Shown: positions 25,264 to 33,450, counted from the first letter of the stretch. The stretch: DNA of 64,000 nucleotides from Pseudomonas muyukensis (GCF_019139535.1 NZ_CP077073.1:4244501-4308500); one strand, 5' to 3'. Notes: generated by a model not told the origin, from the sequence alone. Translations and numbers: made by a program.

Positions 25264-26421
25264 TCAGTCCACCACCACGTGGGGCAGGAAGCGCGAGCTG
25301 TCCTTGGTGATTAGCGTGTCGTCCTCGCGGATACCGATCCCCGACGCCAGGTCGCCGATGACCCAGGCACCGATCAGCGTGTAGCTGTCGCCGAACTTCG
25401 GCAAGGGGGCAAAGCCCTGCAGGATGTAGGGTGCATCGTCATAGGGCCCATCCTCGAACACCCGCTGGTCGTCGACGGTGCGGATATCCACGTTGGCCCC
25501 CTCGCGGGAGAAGTACGGCTTGCGCACCCAGCCCTTGGGCACCGAGCGGCGCGGGTCTGCGTCGAGGAACGCCGGCAACAGGTTCGGGTGCCCTTGGTGC
25601 CACTCCCACAACAGCGGCAGGATGCCTTTGTTGGAGATCAGCGCCTTCCACGCCGGTTCCACGAACTGGGTGTCGCACCCGGCGATGGCCTGGCCGAAAT
25701 CCTCGTGGAAGATGTGCTCCCAGGCGTGCAGCTTGAACAGGCGCCGGATCGGTCGCCCGTCGAGGTCGACGAAACGCCCCTCGTGGTTCAGGCCGATATC
25801 CTCCAGGTCGATGTGCCGGGTGCTGATACCCACGTGCCCGGCCATCTTGCGCAGAAAATCGGTGGTGCCACGGTCTTCGACGGAGCCGGCGATGGCCGAG
25901 AAGTAGAACGGGCTCTCCCGCTCGAAGGCGCCGAAGGCCCGCACCAGGTCCTCGGCCAGGCTGTTGAACTGGCTGGCATGGGCCGGCAGCACGCCGCGCT
26001 GGATCTGCTCTTCCAGCCAGATCAACTGGAACGCCGCCGCCTCGTACAACGAGGTCGGCGTGTCGTAGTTGGCCTCGATCAGCTTGGCCGGGCCGCTGCC
26101 GTCGTAGCTGAAGTCGAAACGCCCATAGAGATGCGGCTGGCGCTCGTGCCACGAACGGCGCACCAGGTCGAAGAACGCCGGCGGGATCGCCAGGCGGGTC
26201 ATCAGCGCCTCGCTGTCGACGATGCGCGCCACCGCGTCCAGGCACATGGCGTGCAGTTCCTGGGTGGGCGCCTCGAGGTCACGGCTGACCTGGGCCTCGC
26301 TGAACTGGTAGTAGCCACGCTCGTCCCAGTAGCGCTCGCCATCGATGGTGTGGAAGGCAAAGCCTTCGCGCGCGGCAGTGGCACGCCAGTCCGGGCGTTC
26401 ATCGCAAAGGACCTTGCGCAT
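25264..26421 (-). CDS. glutathionylspermidine synthase-like ATP-grasp protein (YgiC/YjfC family)
   Basis: 385-residue ATP-grasp enzyme of the GSP_synth family: the synthetase half of E. coli Gss without its amidase domain. Family landmarks: YGRFDFSYDGSGPAKLIEANYDTP (about 100-122, Mg/ATP-binding region), KLHAWEHIFHEDF, NKGILPLLWEWHQGHPNLLPAF, and the late KPYFSREGANV and ESS-type segments. YjfC/YgiC homologues are not shown to make glutathionylspermidine and may ligate an amine to a peptide or another carboxylate. The start lies 3 bases after the stop of the DUF1190 gene; last gene of the PspA-containing module. Confidence 0.88.
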   Translation of the reverse strand: MRKVLCDERPDWRATAAREGFAFHTIDGERYWDERGYYQFSEAQVSRDLEAPTQELHAMCLDAVARIVDSEALMTRLAIPPAFFDLVRRSWHERQPHLYGRFDFSYDGSGPAKLIEANYDTPTSLYEAAAFQLIWLEEQIQRGVLPAHASQFNSLAEDLVRAFGAFERESPFYFSAIAGSVEDRGTTDFLRKMAGHVGISTRHIDLEDIGLNHEGRFVDLDGRPIRRLFKLHAWEHIFHEDFGQAIAGCDTQFVEPAWKALISNKGILPLLWEWHQGHPNLLPAFLDADPRRSVPKGWVRKPYFSREGANVDIRTVDDQRVFEDGPYDDAPYILQGFAPLPKFGDSYTLIGAWVIGDLASGIGIREDDTLITKDSSRFLPHVVVD

Positions 26422-26424
26422 GTC

Positions 26425-27177
26425 TCAACCGCCGAAGCTGAAGCCGCCGCTGCTCTTGCCGCCCCAGCCACTGCGCGCAGTGGCCTGGCTGCCGAAGCCG
26501 CCGCGGGAGATCGACGAGGACACGCTGGAGCGGGTCGAGGTGCTGGATTTGTAGTTGCGGCCGCTGCTGCTGCCAGAGTAGTAGCTGCCATAGCTGCCGC
26601 CACTTTGCTGGGCCTGGTCGGAGCGTTCGAAACGCTTGCCCTGGTCGATCTGCTGGCCAAGGGTGGTGCTGCGGTAGCCGCCGCTGCTGTCACGGTACTG
26701 GTAGACCGGCTGCGAATAGTACTGGCGGTTGCCGCCGCTGAGCACCTGGCCAAGCAGCAGGCCGGTGAGCAGGCCGTTGAAGTTGCTGCCGCCGCTGCTG
26801 GCCTGGCCGCTGCTTTCGACCTGGGCACGGGCGGCGTCGACCTGGGCTTGGCTGACCTCGCCCGACACCGCCAGTTCGAAGCCGCCCAGGCGTGGCATGT
26901 AGCGGCCATCGCTGGTGACCTGGCAGTAGTCCGGCACGAAGTCGGCCTCGCAGGCGGTTTTGTCGGCATAGGTCGGGGCCACGCGGCGGTGGTCGGCCAG
27001 CGCCTGCATGTAGGCGTCGGAACACACGTCCACCGGCACCTTGTCATCGACACAGGCCTGGACGGTGGTGTAGTTGCTGCGCTTGCTGACCGTGTAGGTC
27101 TCCTCTGGCGCGCTGCACGCGGTGAGCGCCAGCGGCAGGGAGCTGGCCAGCACCAGCTTGACGGAACTGCGTCTCAT
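26425..27177 (-). CDS. DUF1190 lipoprotein (YgiB/YjfM family)
   Basis: 250-residue envelope protein with a lipoprotein signal (lipobox LTAC, Cys about 21). After it come a conserved Cys-containing segment (YTTVQACVDDKVPVDVCSDAYMQAL, ACEADFVPDYCQV) and a long Gly/Ser/Tyr-rich low-complexity C-terminus ending SGGFSFGG, as in YgiB. GGAGCC precedes the ATG. Its position beside the ATP-grasp gene mirrors ygiB-ygiC and yjfM-yjfC in E. coli. The function is unknown; the surface-exposed flexible tail makes it a possible substrate or partner of the ATP-grasp enzyme, which is inference. Confidence 0.88.
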   Translation of the reverse strand: MRRSSVKLVLASSLPLALTACSAPEETYTVSKRSNYTTVQACVDDKVPVDVCSDAYMQALADHRRVAPTYADKTACEADFVPDYCQVTSDGRYMPRLGGFELAVSGEVSQAQVDAARAQVESSGQASSGGSNFNGLLTGLLLGQVLSGGNRQYYSQPVYQYRDSSGGYRSTTLGQQIDQGKRFERSDQAQQSGGSYGSYYSGSSSGRNYKSSTSTRSSVSSSISRGGFGSQATARSGWGGKSSGGFSFGG

Positions 27178-27202
27178 GAATGGCTCCTTGCGCGCGGACG
27201 GC

Positions 27203-27628
27203 TCAGACCGACGGGGTCATGCAGGCCGAGTTGAGGAAGCCCACGCTGATCGCCACGGCGGCGGCGTAGATCGCGGCGGCCATCTCGCCCTTGGCGATGC
27301 GGCTGGCCAGGCCCTTGAGCACCAGGCTGGTGAGGGCAAAGGCGAGCAACTGCACCACCGCGGCGATCACCACCCAGACCACGAAGTCGAGCAGGCTGAC
27401 GCTGTAGGCGATGATGTTGCTGGCCGGCAGCGAGAAGCCGATCAGCGCGCCGCCCAGGGCGATGGCCGCGGCGCTGTTGTTGTCGCGGATCAGGGCGAAC
27501 TCGCGGTGCGGGGTGAGGTGCGTGTAGATGAACTGGAACAGCCAGAACAGCACCAGCGCCACGCTGATGTAGAGGATGAAGCCGATCACGGCCTGGGCGT
27601 TGAGCGACATGCGAAGCGCGTCGAGCAT
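27203..27628 (-). CDS. DUF350 membrane protein (YjfL family)
   Basis: 141-residue integral membrane protein with four hydrophobic segments (about 15-35, 52-72, 78-100, 115-137), as expected for DUF350/UPF0719. The conserved NNSAAAIALGGALIGFSLP segment after the first helix is clear. AAGGATTCACC leads into the ATG. It belongs to the PspA module between the DUF2491 and DUF1190 genes. Molecular function unknown; a membrane anchor or channel within the stress module is a guess. Confidence 0.88.
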   Translation of the reverse strand: MLDALRMSLNAQAVIGFILYISVALVLFWLFQFIYTHLTPHREFALIRDNNSAAAIALGGALIGFSLPASNIIAYSVSLLDFVVWVVIAAVVQLLAFALTSLVLKGLASRIAKGEMAAAIYAAAVAISVGFLNSACMTPSV

Positions 27629-27640
27629 GGTGAATCCTTG

Positions 27641-28300
27641 TCAGATGACGTTGAAGTCCGTGGATTGCAGGGTGACACCCACCGAAGTGGTCAGGCTGAC
27701 GTTGCCCTCCTCGTCTTCCTCCACCGACAGCAGGAGGAATTCGCGGCGCTCGGTCAAGCCGGTCTCGCGGGCATACAGCATCGACAGGTGCTGGATGCGG
27801 TAGCTGGTTTCCGGGCTGCTGACCCATTCGCTGATCGGCGTCAGCTCGGTCTGCCCTTCTTCGCTGCCCCACTGGCGGACGAACTCGTAGCCTTCGTGCT
27901 CGTAGTAGGGCAGGCCGATGTTCGACTCGGGGCCGACCAGGCGCTTGAGTTCGGCATCGCTGGTCACCGGCACCACGCTGTAGTAGCCGAACAGGATGAT
28001 ATCGCGCACGTCCTCAGCGGAATTGCCGTTCATCACCACCTGCAGCCAGTAGTCTTCGTCTTCCATGTAGAAGCGCGCCAGGCGCACCGACTGGCCGAGG
28101 TCGACTTCACCGACCGCCCAGACCACTTCCTGCTCGGGGACTGCCAGTTCGCAGTGACCGTCGAGCAGCAGCTTGAGCGAGGGGTCGAGCTTGAGCATGC
28201 GCCCACTGCCCAGGCCGAACGGCAGGTTGCCAGGGGCTCGCTGGCTGCTGGCAGCCGGCTTGGGGGCTTCGAAGCCCATGAAGCGTTTCAACCAACCCAC
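27641..28300 (-). CDS. DUF2491 protein (YjfK family)
   Basis: 219-residue soluble protein matching E. coli YjfK (DUF2491): MLKLDPSLKLLL, EVDLGQSVRLARFYMEDEDYWLQ, and a C-terminal block with PETSYRIQHLSMLYAR and DEEGNVSLTTSVGVTLQ. The start is GTG at 28300, supported by AGGAGA seven bases upstream. A gap of 210 bases separates it from pspA, so a second promoter or an RNA processing site is possible there. Function unknown; conserved association with PspA and DUF350 suggests an envelope-stress role. Confidence 0.85.
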   Translation of the reverse strand: MGWLKRFMGFEAPKPAASSQRAPGNLPFGLGSGRMLKLDPSLKLLLDGHCELAVPEQEVVWAVGEVDLGQSVRLARFYMEDEDYWLQVVMNGNSAEDVRDIILFGYYSVVPVTSDAELKRLVGPESNIGLPYYEHEGYEFVRQWGSEEGQTELTPISEWVSSPETSYRIQHLSMLYARETGLTERREFLLLSVEEDEEGNVSLTTSVGVTLQSTDFNVI

Positions 28301-28511
28301 GGGGCATCTCCTGGGTGAGAGGGTGACGGAACCGGAGCCAATACAGGTGCTGAAGCGAACAGGCAGGGCCTGTGGGGAGAAGGCGACATTGAAGATCCCT
28401 TGGGTCGCGGCAGTCCTTTGGCGGGGGCGACACGATACTGCTTTTCGTGCGCCCCGCCAACGGCTCTGGCATCGGGTTTTGCGCCGCGATAAAACCGCCC
28501 CGATCAGCGCA

Positions 28512-29213
28512 TCACTCCGCCGGCTTCGCCGCCTTGGCCTTCAAGCGCGCCAGCACATCGTCGGCGCCGCTGTTGCTGGCACCGATGCCGGCCGCCTTCA
28601 AGCGCGCCTCCAGGTCGCTGCCATCGGCCTTGCCGGCAAGCTCCGCCGCCGCTTCCAGCTCGGCTGCGCGTTCGCTCTGGCGTTTCTTGATGCGGTCCAG
28701 CGAACCGACCGCAGTCTCCAGGCTGCCATTGGCGCCGCCGGTGGCCGACGCCGCGCTCACCTGGGCGCGCTGCACGCTCTCGCGGGCCTTGACCAGGTCG
28801 ACCTGCTGCTTGAGGCCCTTGATCTGCGCTTCGGTCTTGCCCACGGTGGCAGTCAGGGTGGCGACCGAGGCGCCGAACTGGTCGGCCAGCGCCTGCTCGC
28901 TGTCACGCTGGTTGGTCAGGTCGGCGATACGTGCCGCGCACTCATGGGCCAGGCCGTCTTCACCCTTGTCCAGGGCGGCGATGGCTTTCTGTTCCCAATC
29001 GCCGATGGTCTTGTCGAACTCGCTGATGCGCTGCTGCGCGGTCTTTTGCTTGGCCATGATCTTGACCAACTGGTTGCGCGCGTCGATCAGGTTGTTGTCG
29101 GCGTCGCGGATCTCCTGGTCGAGGATGCGCAGGGCTTGGGAATCGACGATGGCCTCACCGACTTCCGAAGCACCACCACGCAAGGCGGTAACGATCTTTT
29201 TCAACAGGCTCAT
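28512..29213 (-). CDS. PspA/IM30 family protein (YjfJ type)
   Basis: 233-residue, almost wholly alpha-helical protein with long coiled-coil heptads from about 20 to 190 (EIRDADNNLIDARNQLVKIMAKQKTAQQR and following). It belongs to the PspA/IM30/Vipp1 ESCRT-III-like superfamily that coats damaged inner membranes. It lacks a PspF/PspBC partner nearby, which fits the YjfJ branch. GGAGATTC precedes the ATG, and it follows the DUF2170 gene by 17 bases. Confidence 0.9.
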   Translation of the reverse strand: MSLLKKIVTALRGGASEVGEAIVDSQALRILDQEIRDADNNLIDARNQLVKIMAKQKTAQQRISEFDKTIGDWEQKAIAALDKGEDGLAHECAARIADLTNQRDSEQALADQFGASVATLTATVGKTEAQIKGLKQQVDLVKARESVQRAQVSAASATGGANGSLETAVGSLDRIKKRQSERAAELEAAAELAGKADGSDLEARLKAAGIGASNSGADDVLARLKAKAAKPAE

Positions 29214-29230
29214 GATGAATCTCCGGGCAA

Positions 29231-29845
29231 TCAGCGGGTGAAGTAGTCTTCGAAGTCTTCGGCGGCGGTGATGACGTTGTCGGCCAGGGTGTGGATCTCC
29301 TGGGCGATGTTGTCCAGCGACGAGGCCGCGCTCAGGGCGCCGAACATGGTGTACACCGACTCGCCCGAGGGCAGCCTGTGCAGGCCGATGGACGACAGCG
29401 GGAAGACGTCGCGGGTGCGCAGCACCGCATCGTTGAAGGCTGCCGCGTCCTTCACCTGGCTGGCTTCGACCAGCAAGGTGTCGACCAGGATCTGCTCACC
29501 GGCCACGGCGATGTACAGCGGCAGGCCGTCCAGTTCGTGCATCACCAGCTTCAGGCTGGGCTCGGCGCCCTGCTGCAGGGACAGGCCGATCGCCCCGTCA
29601 CGCACCTCGTCAAGGCCCTGCAGGGCGCTGTGCAACGATTCGATCGTCCAGTGGTTGTGCTCGGTCATGAAATCCTCCGTTCTGACCTGGTTGCCCGCGT
29701 GGGGCTGGCGTAGTGCTTTCTCGATGCCGCGCAGGGCGGCCGCGTGCTCCGGCAGGATCCACAGCTCACGCTTGACCAGGCCCGCGGCCTTGAGCCGAGC
29801 GCGCATGTCGCGCATATAGTCGGTGGAGCTTTTCTTGCCGGCCAT
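29231..29845 (-). CDS. DUF2170 protein (YjfI) with extra N-terminal RHH-like segment
   Basis: 204-residue form. Residues 60-204 match E. coli YjfI (DUF2170), for example FPLSSIGLHRLPSGESVYTMFGALSAAS and a helical C-terminus. Residues 1-59 (MAGKKSSTDYMRDMRARLKAAGLVKREL...) are an added segment with the strand-helix-helix pattern of small ribbon-helix-helix repressors. An internal ATG at 29668 preceded by GGAGG would give a 145-residue protein equal to YjfI alone, so two products are possible. Two identical palindromes flank the putative promoter, suggesting autoregulation. First gene of the PspA module. DNA binding by the N-terminus is inference. Confidence 0.82.
   Translation of the reverse strand: MAGKKSSTDYMRDMRARLKAAGLVKRELWILPEHAAALRGIEKALRQPHAGNQVRTEDFMTEHNHWTIESLHSALQGLDEVRDGAIGLSLQQGAEPSLKLVMHELDGLPLYIAVAGEQILVDTLLVEASQVKDAAAFNDAVLRTRDVFPLSSIGLHRLPSGESVYTMFGALSAASSLDNIAQEIHTLADNVITAAEDFEDYFTR
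29668..29679 (-). promoter_or_regulatory. strong internal ribosome-binding site and ATG inside yjfI-like gene
   Basis: On the minus strand ACGGAGGATTTCATG places a perfect GGAGG six bases before an in-frame ATG at 29668, exactly at the junction between the N-terminal RHH-like segment and the DUF2170 domain. It would allow separate translation of the 145-residue DUF2170 protein. Confidence 0.65.
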
Positions 29846-29862
29846 CGAGGAAGGGTCCTTGT

Positions 29863-29919
29863 CTCACATGTGAGGCACGTTACGCCTGGATTGCGAGCTG
29901 CGCAAGCCTCACATGTGAG
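29863..29919 (-). promoter_or_regulatory. two identical CTCACATGTGAG palindromes bracketing a putative promoter
   Basis: Perfect 12-base palindromes at 29863-29874 and 29908-29919, 45 bases apart. Between them on the minus strand are TTGCGC (29900-29905) and TAACGT (29877-29882) with a 17-base spacer, a plausible though weak sigma-70 promoter. The proximal palindrome would overlap the start of transcription, about 18 bases before the 29845 start codon. The arrangement resembles a repressor-controlled promoter. Confidence 0.7.
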
Positions 29920-29930
29920 CCAACGACCGT

Positions 29931-30236
29931 TCACAGCGCCAGGATCGCCTGCGCCAAGGTCTCGTCCGGCAAGCCTGGCTCATCGAGCACCTGGCGAATC
30001 CGCGCGAATGCCGCCTCCATGCGCGCACCGCGAATGGCACCACTGCTGGCAACGAACGCCGCCGCGTCATCCTTGGCCGCCAGGACGATCTTGTCGTCCT
30101 TGAACGAACTGCTGGTGCCCTTGCTGGCGCTCATGCTCAGGCTGACGGTCATGTCGGTGGTCATGACGAAACTGGTGGCCTGGGCCTGGCTCACAGCCAG
30201 GCAGGCGCACAGGGCAAACGGATAGAGCAATCTCAT
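29931..30236 (-). CDS. DUF2388 periplasmic protein
   Basis: 101-residue exported protein found widely in pseudomonads. Signal peptide of about 21 residues (MRLLYPFALCACLAVSQAQA), then the DUF2388 core with SSSFKDDKIVLAAKDDAAAFVASSGAIRGARMEAA. Start at 30236 is preferred to an ATG 33 bases upstream since it begins the signal peptide. It lies upstream of the yjfI-like operon but the palindromic promoter region separates them. Function unknown. Confidence 0.85.
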   Translation of the reverse strand: MRLLYPFALCACLAVSQAQATSFVMTTDMTVSLSMSASKGTSSSFKDDKIVLAAKDDAAAFVASSGAIRGARMEAAFARIRQVLDEPGLPDETLAQAILAL

Positions 30237-30332
30237 GAACGATCTCACGGTGGCTTGAAGGAAGCGCACCCTAGCAATGACGTTCCGGCGACAACTTCAT
30301 GAGCTTTGCAAAGGATTGTTAAAAAGTGCGCG

Positions 30333-30350
30333 TTAACAGTCTTTGACAGT
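30333..30350 (+). promoter_or_regulatory. tandem TTAACAGT/TTGACAGT repeat upstream of mipA
   Basis: TTAACAGT (30333-30340) and TTGACAGT (30343-30350) repeat with a ten-base period, one DNA turn, about 80 bases before the mipA start. Such direct repeats are typical of OmpR-family response-regulator sites, and such a regulator is encoded nearby. A second GTTAA at 30318 adds a further partial repeat. Candidate only. Confidence 0.4.
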
Positions 30351-30427
30351 TTCCCGACAAAGCTGCCAAGGATTGCCGCCAGCGCGCTCCCTAGCATGGG
30401 CACATCCAATCCTCATCGGGTGTCACC

Positions 30428-31219
30428 ATGTCTGTACCGTATCGCTTGCTATCCCTCTCTTGCGCCTGCCTGCTGCTGGGCGCCAACGACCTGCGCGCCG
30501 AGGACTGGCAGTACCGCCTGAGCGCCGGTGTCGCCAATGCCCCGCGCTACAGCGGCGCCAGCGAACGGACCAGTGCGCCGCTGCTCGCAGGCAGCATTAC
30601 CAGCCCCGCTGGCTTTTTCCTCGATAGCCAAAAAGGCCTGGGCTGGGCCCATGACGGCGAGGCATTCGACTTTGGCGTTTATCTGGGTGCCAGTGCCGCG
30701 CGCAAAGACCGCCGCGCAGGCTTCGAAGGCTCGGACAAGCTCGACGGCATGGGTTCGATCAAGTCGCGACCACTGGTGGGCCTCGACGCGGCCTACCACC
30801 TCGGCCCCCTGACGCTGGCCGCCAACTTCGAGCATGCCCTGGAAGAAGACAAGGACGAGCCCGACACCGGCTCGGCCTACAACCACCTGAAACTGAGCCT
30901 GGCCATGCAACTGTACAAGGGCCGTTTCGGCGAGCTGACGGGCGGCGTCAACAGCCAGTTCGGCGACGGCGACTATGTGCGCACCTGGTATGGCGTGAGC
31001 CAGGCCCAGGCTTCGCGCAGCCAGTTCCGCGCCCATGAGGCCCGTGGCGGCCTGGTCAGCCGCGGCGCCGAGCTGGCCTGGCGCCTGCCGTTCGACCAGC
31101 ACTGGAGCCTGACCACCGTGCTGGCGGCGGACTACCTGAGCAACGACGCTGGCAATAGCCCGCTGGTCGACAAGCGCCTGCAAACATCAGTGCTCAGCCA
31201 GATGACCTACACCTTCTGA
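30428..31219 (+). CDS. mipA: MipA/OmpV family outer-membrane protein
   Basis: 263-residue protein with a signal peptide (cleaved after LRA, about residue 24) and amphipathic beta strands throughout, ending in an aromatic C-terminal signature (QMTYTF). The family pattern includes VANAPRYSGASERTSAPLLAG near the start and GLDAAYHLGPLTL in mid-chain. MipA/OmpV proteins are outer-membrane or periplasmic scaffolds linked to murein hydrolases or antimicrobial response. It is convergent with an RstAB-like two-component pair, which in pseudomonads commonly accompanies mipA and is its likely regulator. Confidence 0.88.
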   Translation: MSVPYRLLSLSCACLLLGANDLRAEDWQYRLSAGVANAPRYSGASERTSAPLLAGSITSPAGFFLDSQKGLGWAHDGEAFDFGVYLGASAARKDRRAGFEGSDKLDGMGSIKSRPLVGLDAAYHLGPLTLAANFEHALEEDKDEPDTGSAYNHLKLSLAMQLYKGRFGELTGGVNSQFGDGDYVRTWYGVSQAQASRSQFRAHEARGGLVSRGAELAWRLPFDQHWSLTTVLAADYLSNDAGNSPLVDKRLQTSVLSQMTYTF

Positions 31220-32530
31220 CCCCTTTCGACCGCCCGGGGCTGTCCAACCCCGGGCCGGCCAGATCATGCGCAAGGACGCGCCCCCACCTGCCGCATCCCC
31301 CACCTGTGCCTCCCCGCCATGGGACTGCGCCACCCGCCGCACCAAGGCCAGCCCCAGGCCGAAACCGCCAGTGCGCCGGTCGCGGCTGCTGTCGAGCCGC
31401 GAAAAGGGCTCGAAGATCCGGTCGCGCCCCGCCACCGGCACCCCCGGCCCGTCATCGTCGACCTGCAGCCGGAACTGGCCGTCACTGCATGCCAGGGAAA
31501 CCTGGATATGCCCTTCGGCATAGCGGATCGCGTTACGCAACAGGTTGATCACCGCCCTGGCCATGAACCGCGGTTCGATACTGAACGTCTCGACGGCGCT
31601 CGGCGCCAGGTGAATCTCGATGCCATTGGCCTCGGCCTCCAGGGTCACGCTGGCAACCACGCTGTCCAGCCAGCTGCCGGCCTCGACCGCTTGCAGGCTG
31701 ATGGCGGCCGCACCGTGCTCCAGGCTGGCGTAGGTGAGCAACTCGGACACCATGTCTTCCAGCTCGCCCAGGTCGGAATACATGTCGCTGATCAGCTGGC
31801 GCGCCTCGACCGGATCCTGTTGCTTGCCGAGCTGATCGAGCTCGAAATTCAGGCGCGCGATGGGCGTGCGCAGCTCGTGGGACACAGCGTTGGTCAACTC
31901 GCGCTGGTTGGCGATCAGCCCTTCGATACGCGCGGCCATCAGGTCGAAATGCCCCGCCACATCGCTGATGCTCGAGCGCCGCGGCATGCGCACCCGTGCC
32001 GACAGGTCGTTGTCGCCGAAGCGCTGGGCGGCCAGGCGCAGTTTTTCCAGGTCACGCCAGTGCGGGCGCACCCAGAAGAACAACACCACGCCCAGCAGCA
32101 ACGCCAGCATCGCATAGGCCGTGGCGATGTAGACCGGCATGAAATTGGGCTCGCGGGGCAGCGTCACGCTCAGCAGTTGCTCGCCGTCATCGATGCGGCT
32201 GTACAGCTGGGTGTACTGTTCGCGCAACACCAATTGGCCCTGCGCCAACTGCGCCTGTTCACGCGCGCTCAGCGCCAGCTGGTCGGCGCGCACCAGTGCC
32301 AGCCCCAAGCCATAGTCGGGGCGCAGCCGTTCCAGGCGCTGGGCGCGCTGCTCTGCCTGAACCCCGCGCAATTGCTCGACCAGCGCATGCACCGTGCCGC
32401 GGAAGGTTTCGCGGCTGGCGGCCTCCATCTGCGGGGCGAGCAGTGCGTCGAGGGTGTGCTCGACGGTTTGCAACGCCACCACCAGGCCCGCGGCCAGGAT
32501 CAGGTACAGGCCCAGGAACAGGCGCAGCAT
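31187..32530 (-). CDS. sensor histidine kinase, RstB-like
   Basis: 447-residue inner-membrane kinase: TM1 (about 3-22), periplasmic sensor (about 25-130), TM2 (about 134-152), HAMP (about 155-205), dimerisation box VSHELRTPIARL (His about 217), N box INLLRNAIRYAEG, G1 DDDGPGVP and G2 GGFGLGLALV. It pairs with the response regulator whose stop touches its start codon (TAGATG). The last about 11 codons overlap the 3' end of convergent mipA by 33 bases, and the C-terminal tail (GWTAPGGRKGSEGVGHLAEH) looks like non-conserved read-through. Confidence 0.9.
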   Translation of the reverse strand: MLRLFLGLYLILAAGLVVALQTVEHTLDALLAPQMEAASRETFRGTVHALVEQLRGVQAEQRAQRLERLRPDYGLGLALVRADQLALSAREQAQLAQGQLVLREQYTQLYSRIDDGEQLLSVTLPREPNFMPVYIATAYAMLALLLGVVLFFWVRPHWRDLEKLRLAAQRFGDNDLSARVRMPRRSSISDVAGHFDLMAARIEGLIANQRELTNAVSHELRTPIARLNFELDQLGKQQDPVEARQLISDMYSDLGELEDMVSELLTYASLEHGAAAISLQAVEAGSWLDSVVASVTLEAEANGIEIHLAPSAVETFSIEPRFMARAVINLLRNAIRYAEGHIQVSLACSDGQFRLQVDDDGPGVPVAGRDRIFEPFSRLDSSRDRRTGGFGLGLALVRRVAQSHGGEAQVGDAAGGGASLRMIWPARGWTAPGGRKGSEGVGHLAEH

Positions 32531-33244
32531 CTAGCGCTCCCAGGCGAACGGGTTGAACAGGTAGCCCTTGCCCCACACGGTCTTGATGCGTACCGGCTCG
32601 CGCGGGGTGTCGTTGAGCTTGGTGCGCAGCTTGCTGATGTAGACGTCGACGCTGCGGTTCATGCCATCGAAGTCGATGCCGCGCATCTTGTTGAGAATAT
32701 CGTCGCGAGACAGGATCACCCCGGCGTTGTCGGCCAGCAGCTGGAGCAGGTCGAATTCCATGGTGGTGAACTCGAGCGCCTCGCCCTCCAGCGTCACCTC
32801 GCGGCACACCGGGTCGATCTTCAGTTCGCCGAACACCAGCGCACCACCGGGGCTGGCCTGCGGCGCATGGCGCCGTTGCAGGGCGCGCAGGCGGGCCAGC
32901 AACACTGGCGGCTTGATCGGCTTGATCACGTAGTCGTCGGCCCCCGACTCAAGGCCGAGGATATGGTCCAGGTCGTCCTCGCGGGCGGTGAGGATCACGA
33001 TCGGCGTATCGCTCAGGGCGCGGATTTCCCGGCACACCTGCAAGCCATCCTGCCCCGGCAGCATCAGGTCGAGCACCACCAGCGACGGCTGGAATTCGGC
33101 GAACGCCTGGCGCGCCAGGTCGCCGCGATGCACCTCGCGCACCTGGAAACCATGTTGTGACAGGTAATGCGCGATCAACCCCGAGAGCTTCTCGTCGTCT
33201 TCCACCAACAGCACCTTGCCTGGGCCAGAGCTTTCCATCATCAC
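32531..33244 (-). CDS. OmpR-family response regulator, RstA-like
   Basis: 237 residues. The receiver domain (about 9-125) has the acidic pair ED at 15-16, phosphoacceptor Asp59 in VVLDLMLPGQDG and Lys in DDYVIKPIKP. The C-terminal winged helix (about 138-235) carries the MEFDLLQLLADN and RSVDVYISKLRTKL recognition region and ends near VWGKGYLF. The start is read as GTG 33244 after AGGA; ATG 33241 is equally possible. It probably controls mipA. Confidence 0.9.
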   Translation of the reverse strand: MMMESSGPGKVLLVEDDEKLSGLIAHYLSQHGFQVREVHRGDLARQAFAEFQPSLVVLDLMLPGQDGLQVCREIRALSDTPIVILTAREDDLDHILGLESGADDYVIKPIKPPVLLARLRALQRRHAPQASPGGALVFGELKIDPVCREVTLEGEALEFTTMEFDLLQLLADNAGVILSRDDILNKMRGIDFDGMNRSVDVYISKLRTKLNDTPREPVRIKTVWGKGYLFNPFAWER

Positions 33245-33450
33245 GTGTTCCAGTCCTGAGTACAGAGCCCTGCATTATGCCTTTGCGCCGCGGCCGCGAC
33301 CATGTCGCCGCGGCCGGCAACGACCGTGGGCGCCCGCCGTGCAGGCGAAGCAGGCAACGCGGTGGCGGACACCGGCCCATTCAAGATGGTTTTGCCGCAC
33401 AGACTGGGTTAACGTGACGCCCCCTTTGCAGACCACCCCAAGGAGAGCCC
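33245..33450. other. intergenic region with degenerate REP remnant
   Basis: Between the divergent response regulator and the membrane-protein gene. It contains a GC palindrome-rich stretch around 33285-33325 and a sequence at 33345-33380 (GGCAACGCGGTGGCGGACACCGG) resembling the flank of the REP array at 22 kb but without the hairpins. AGGAGA before 33451 is the ribosome site of the next gene. Confidence 0.45.
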
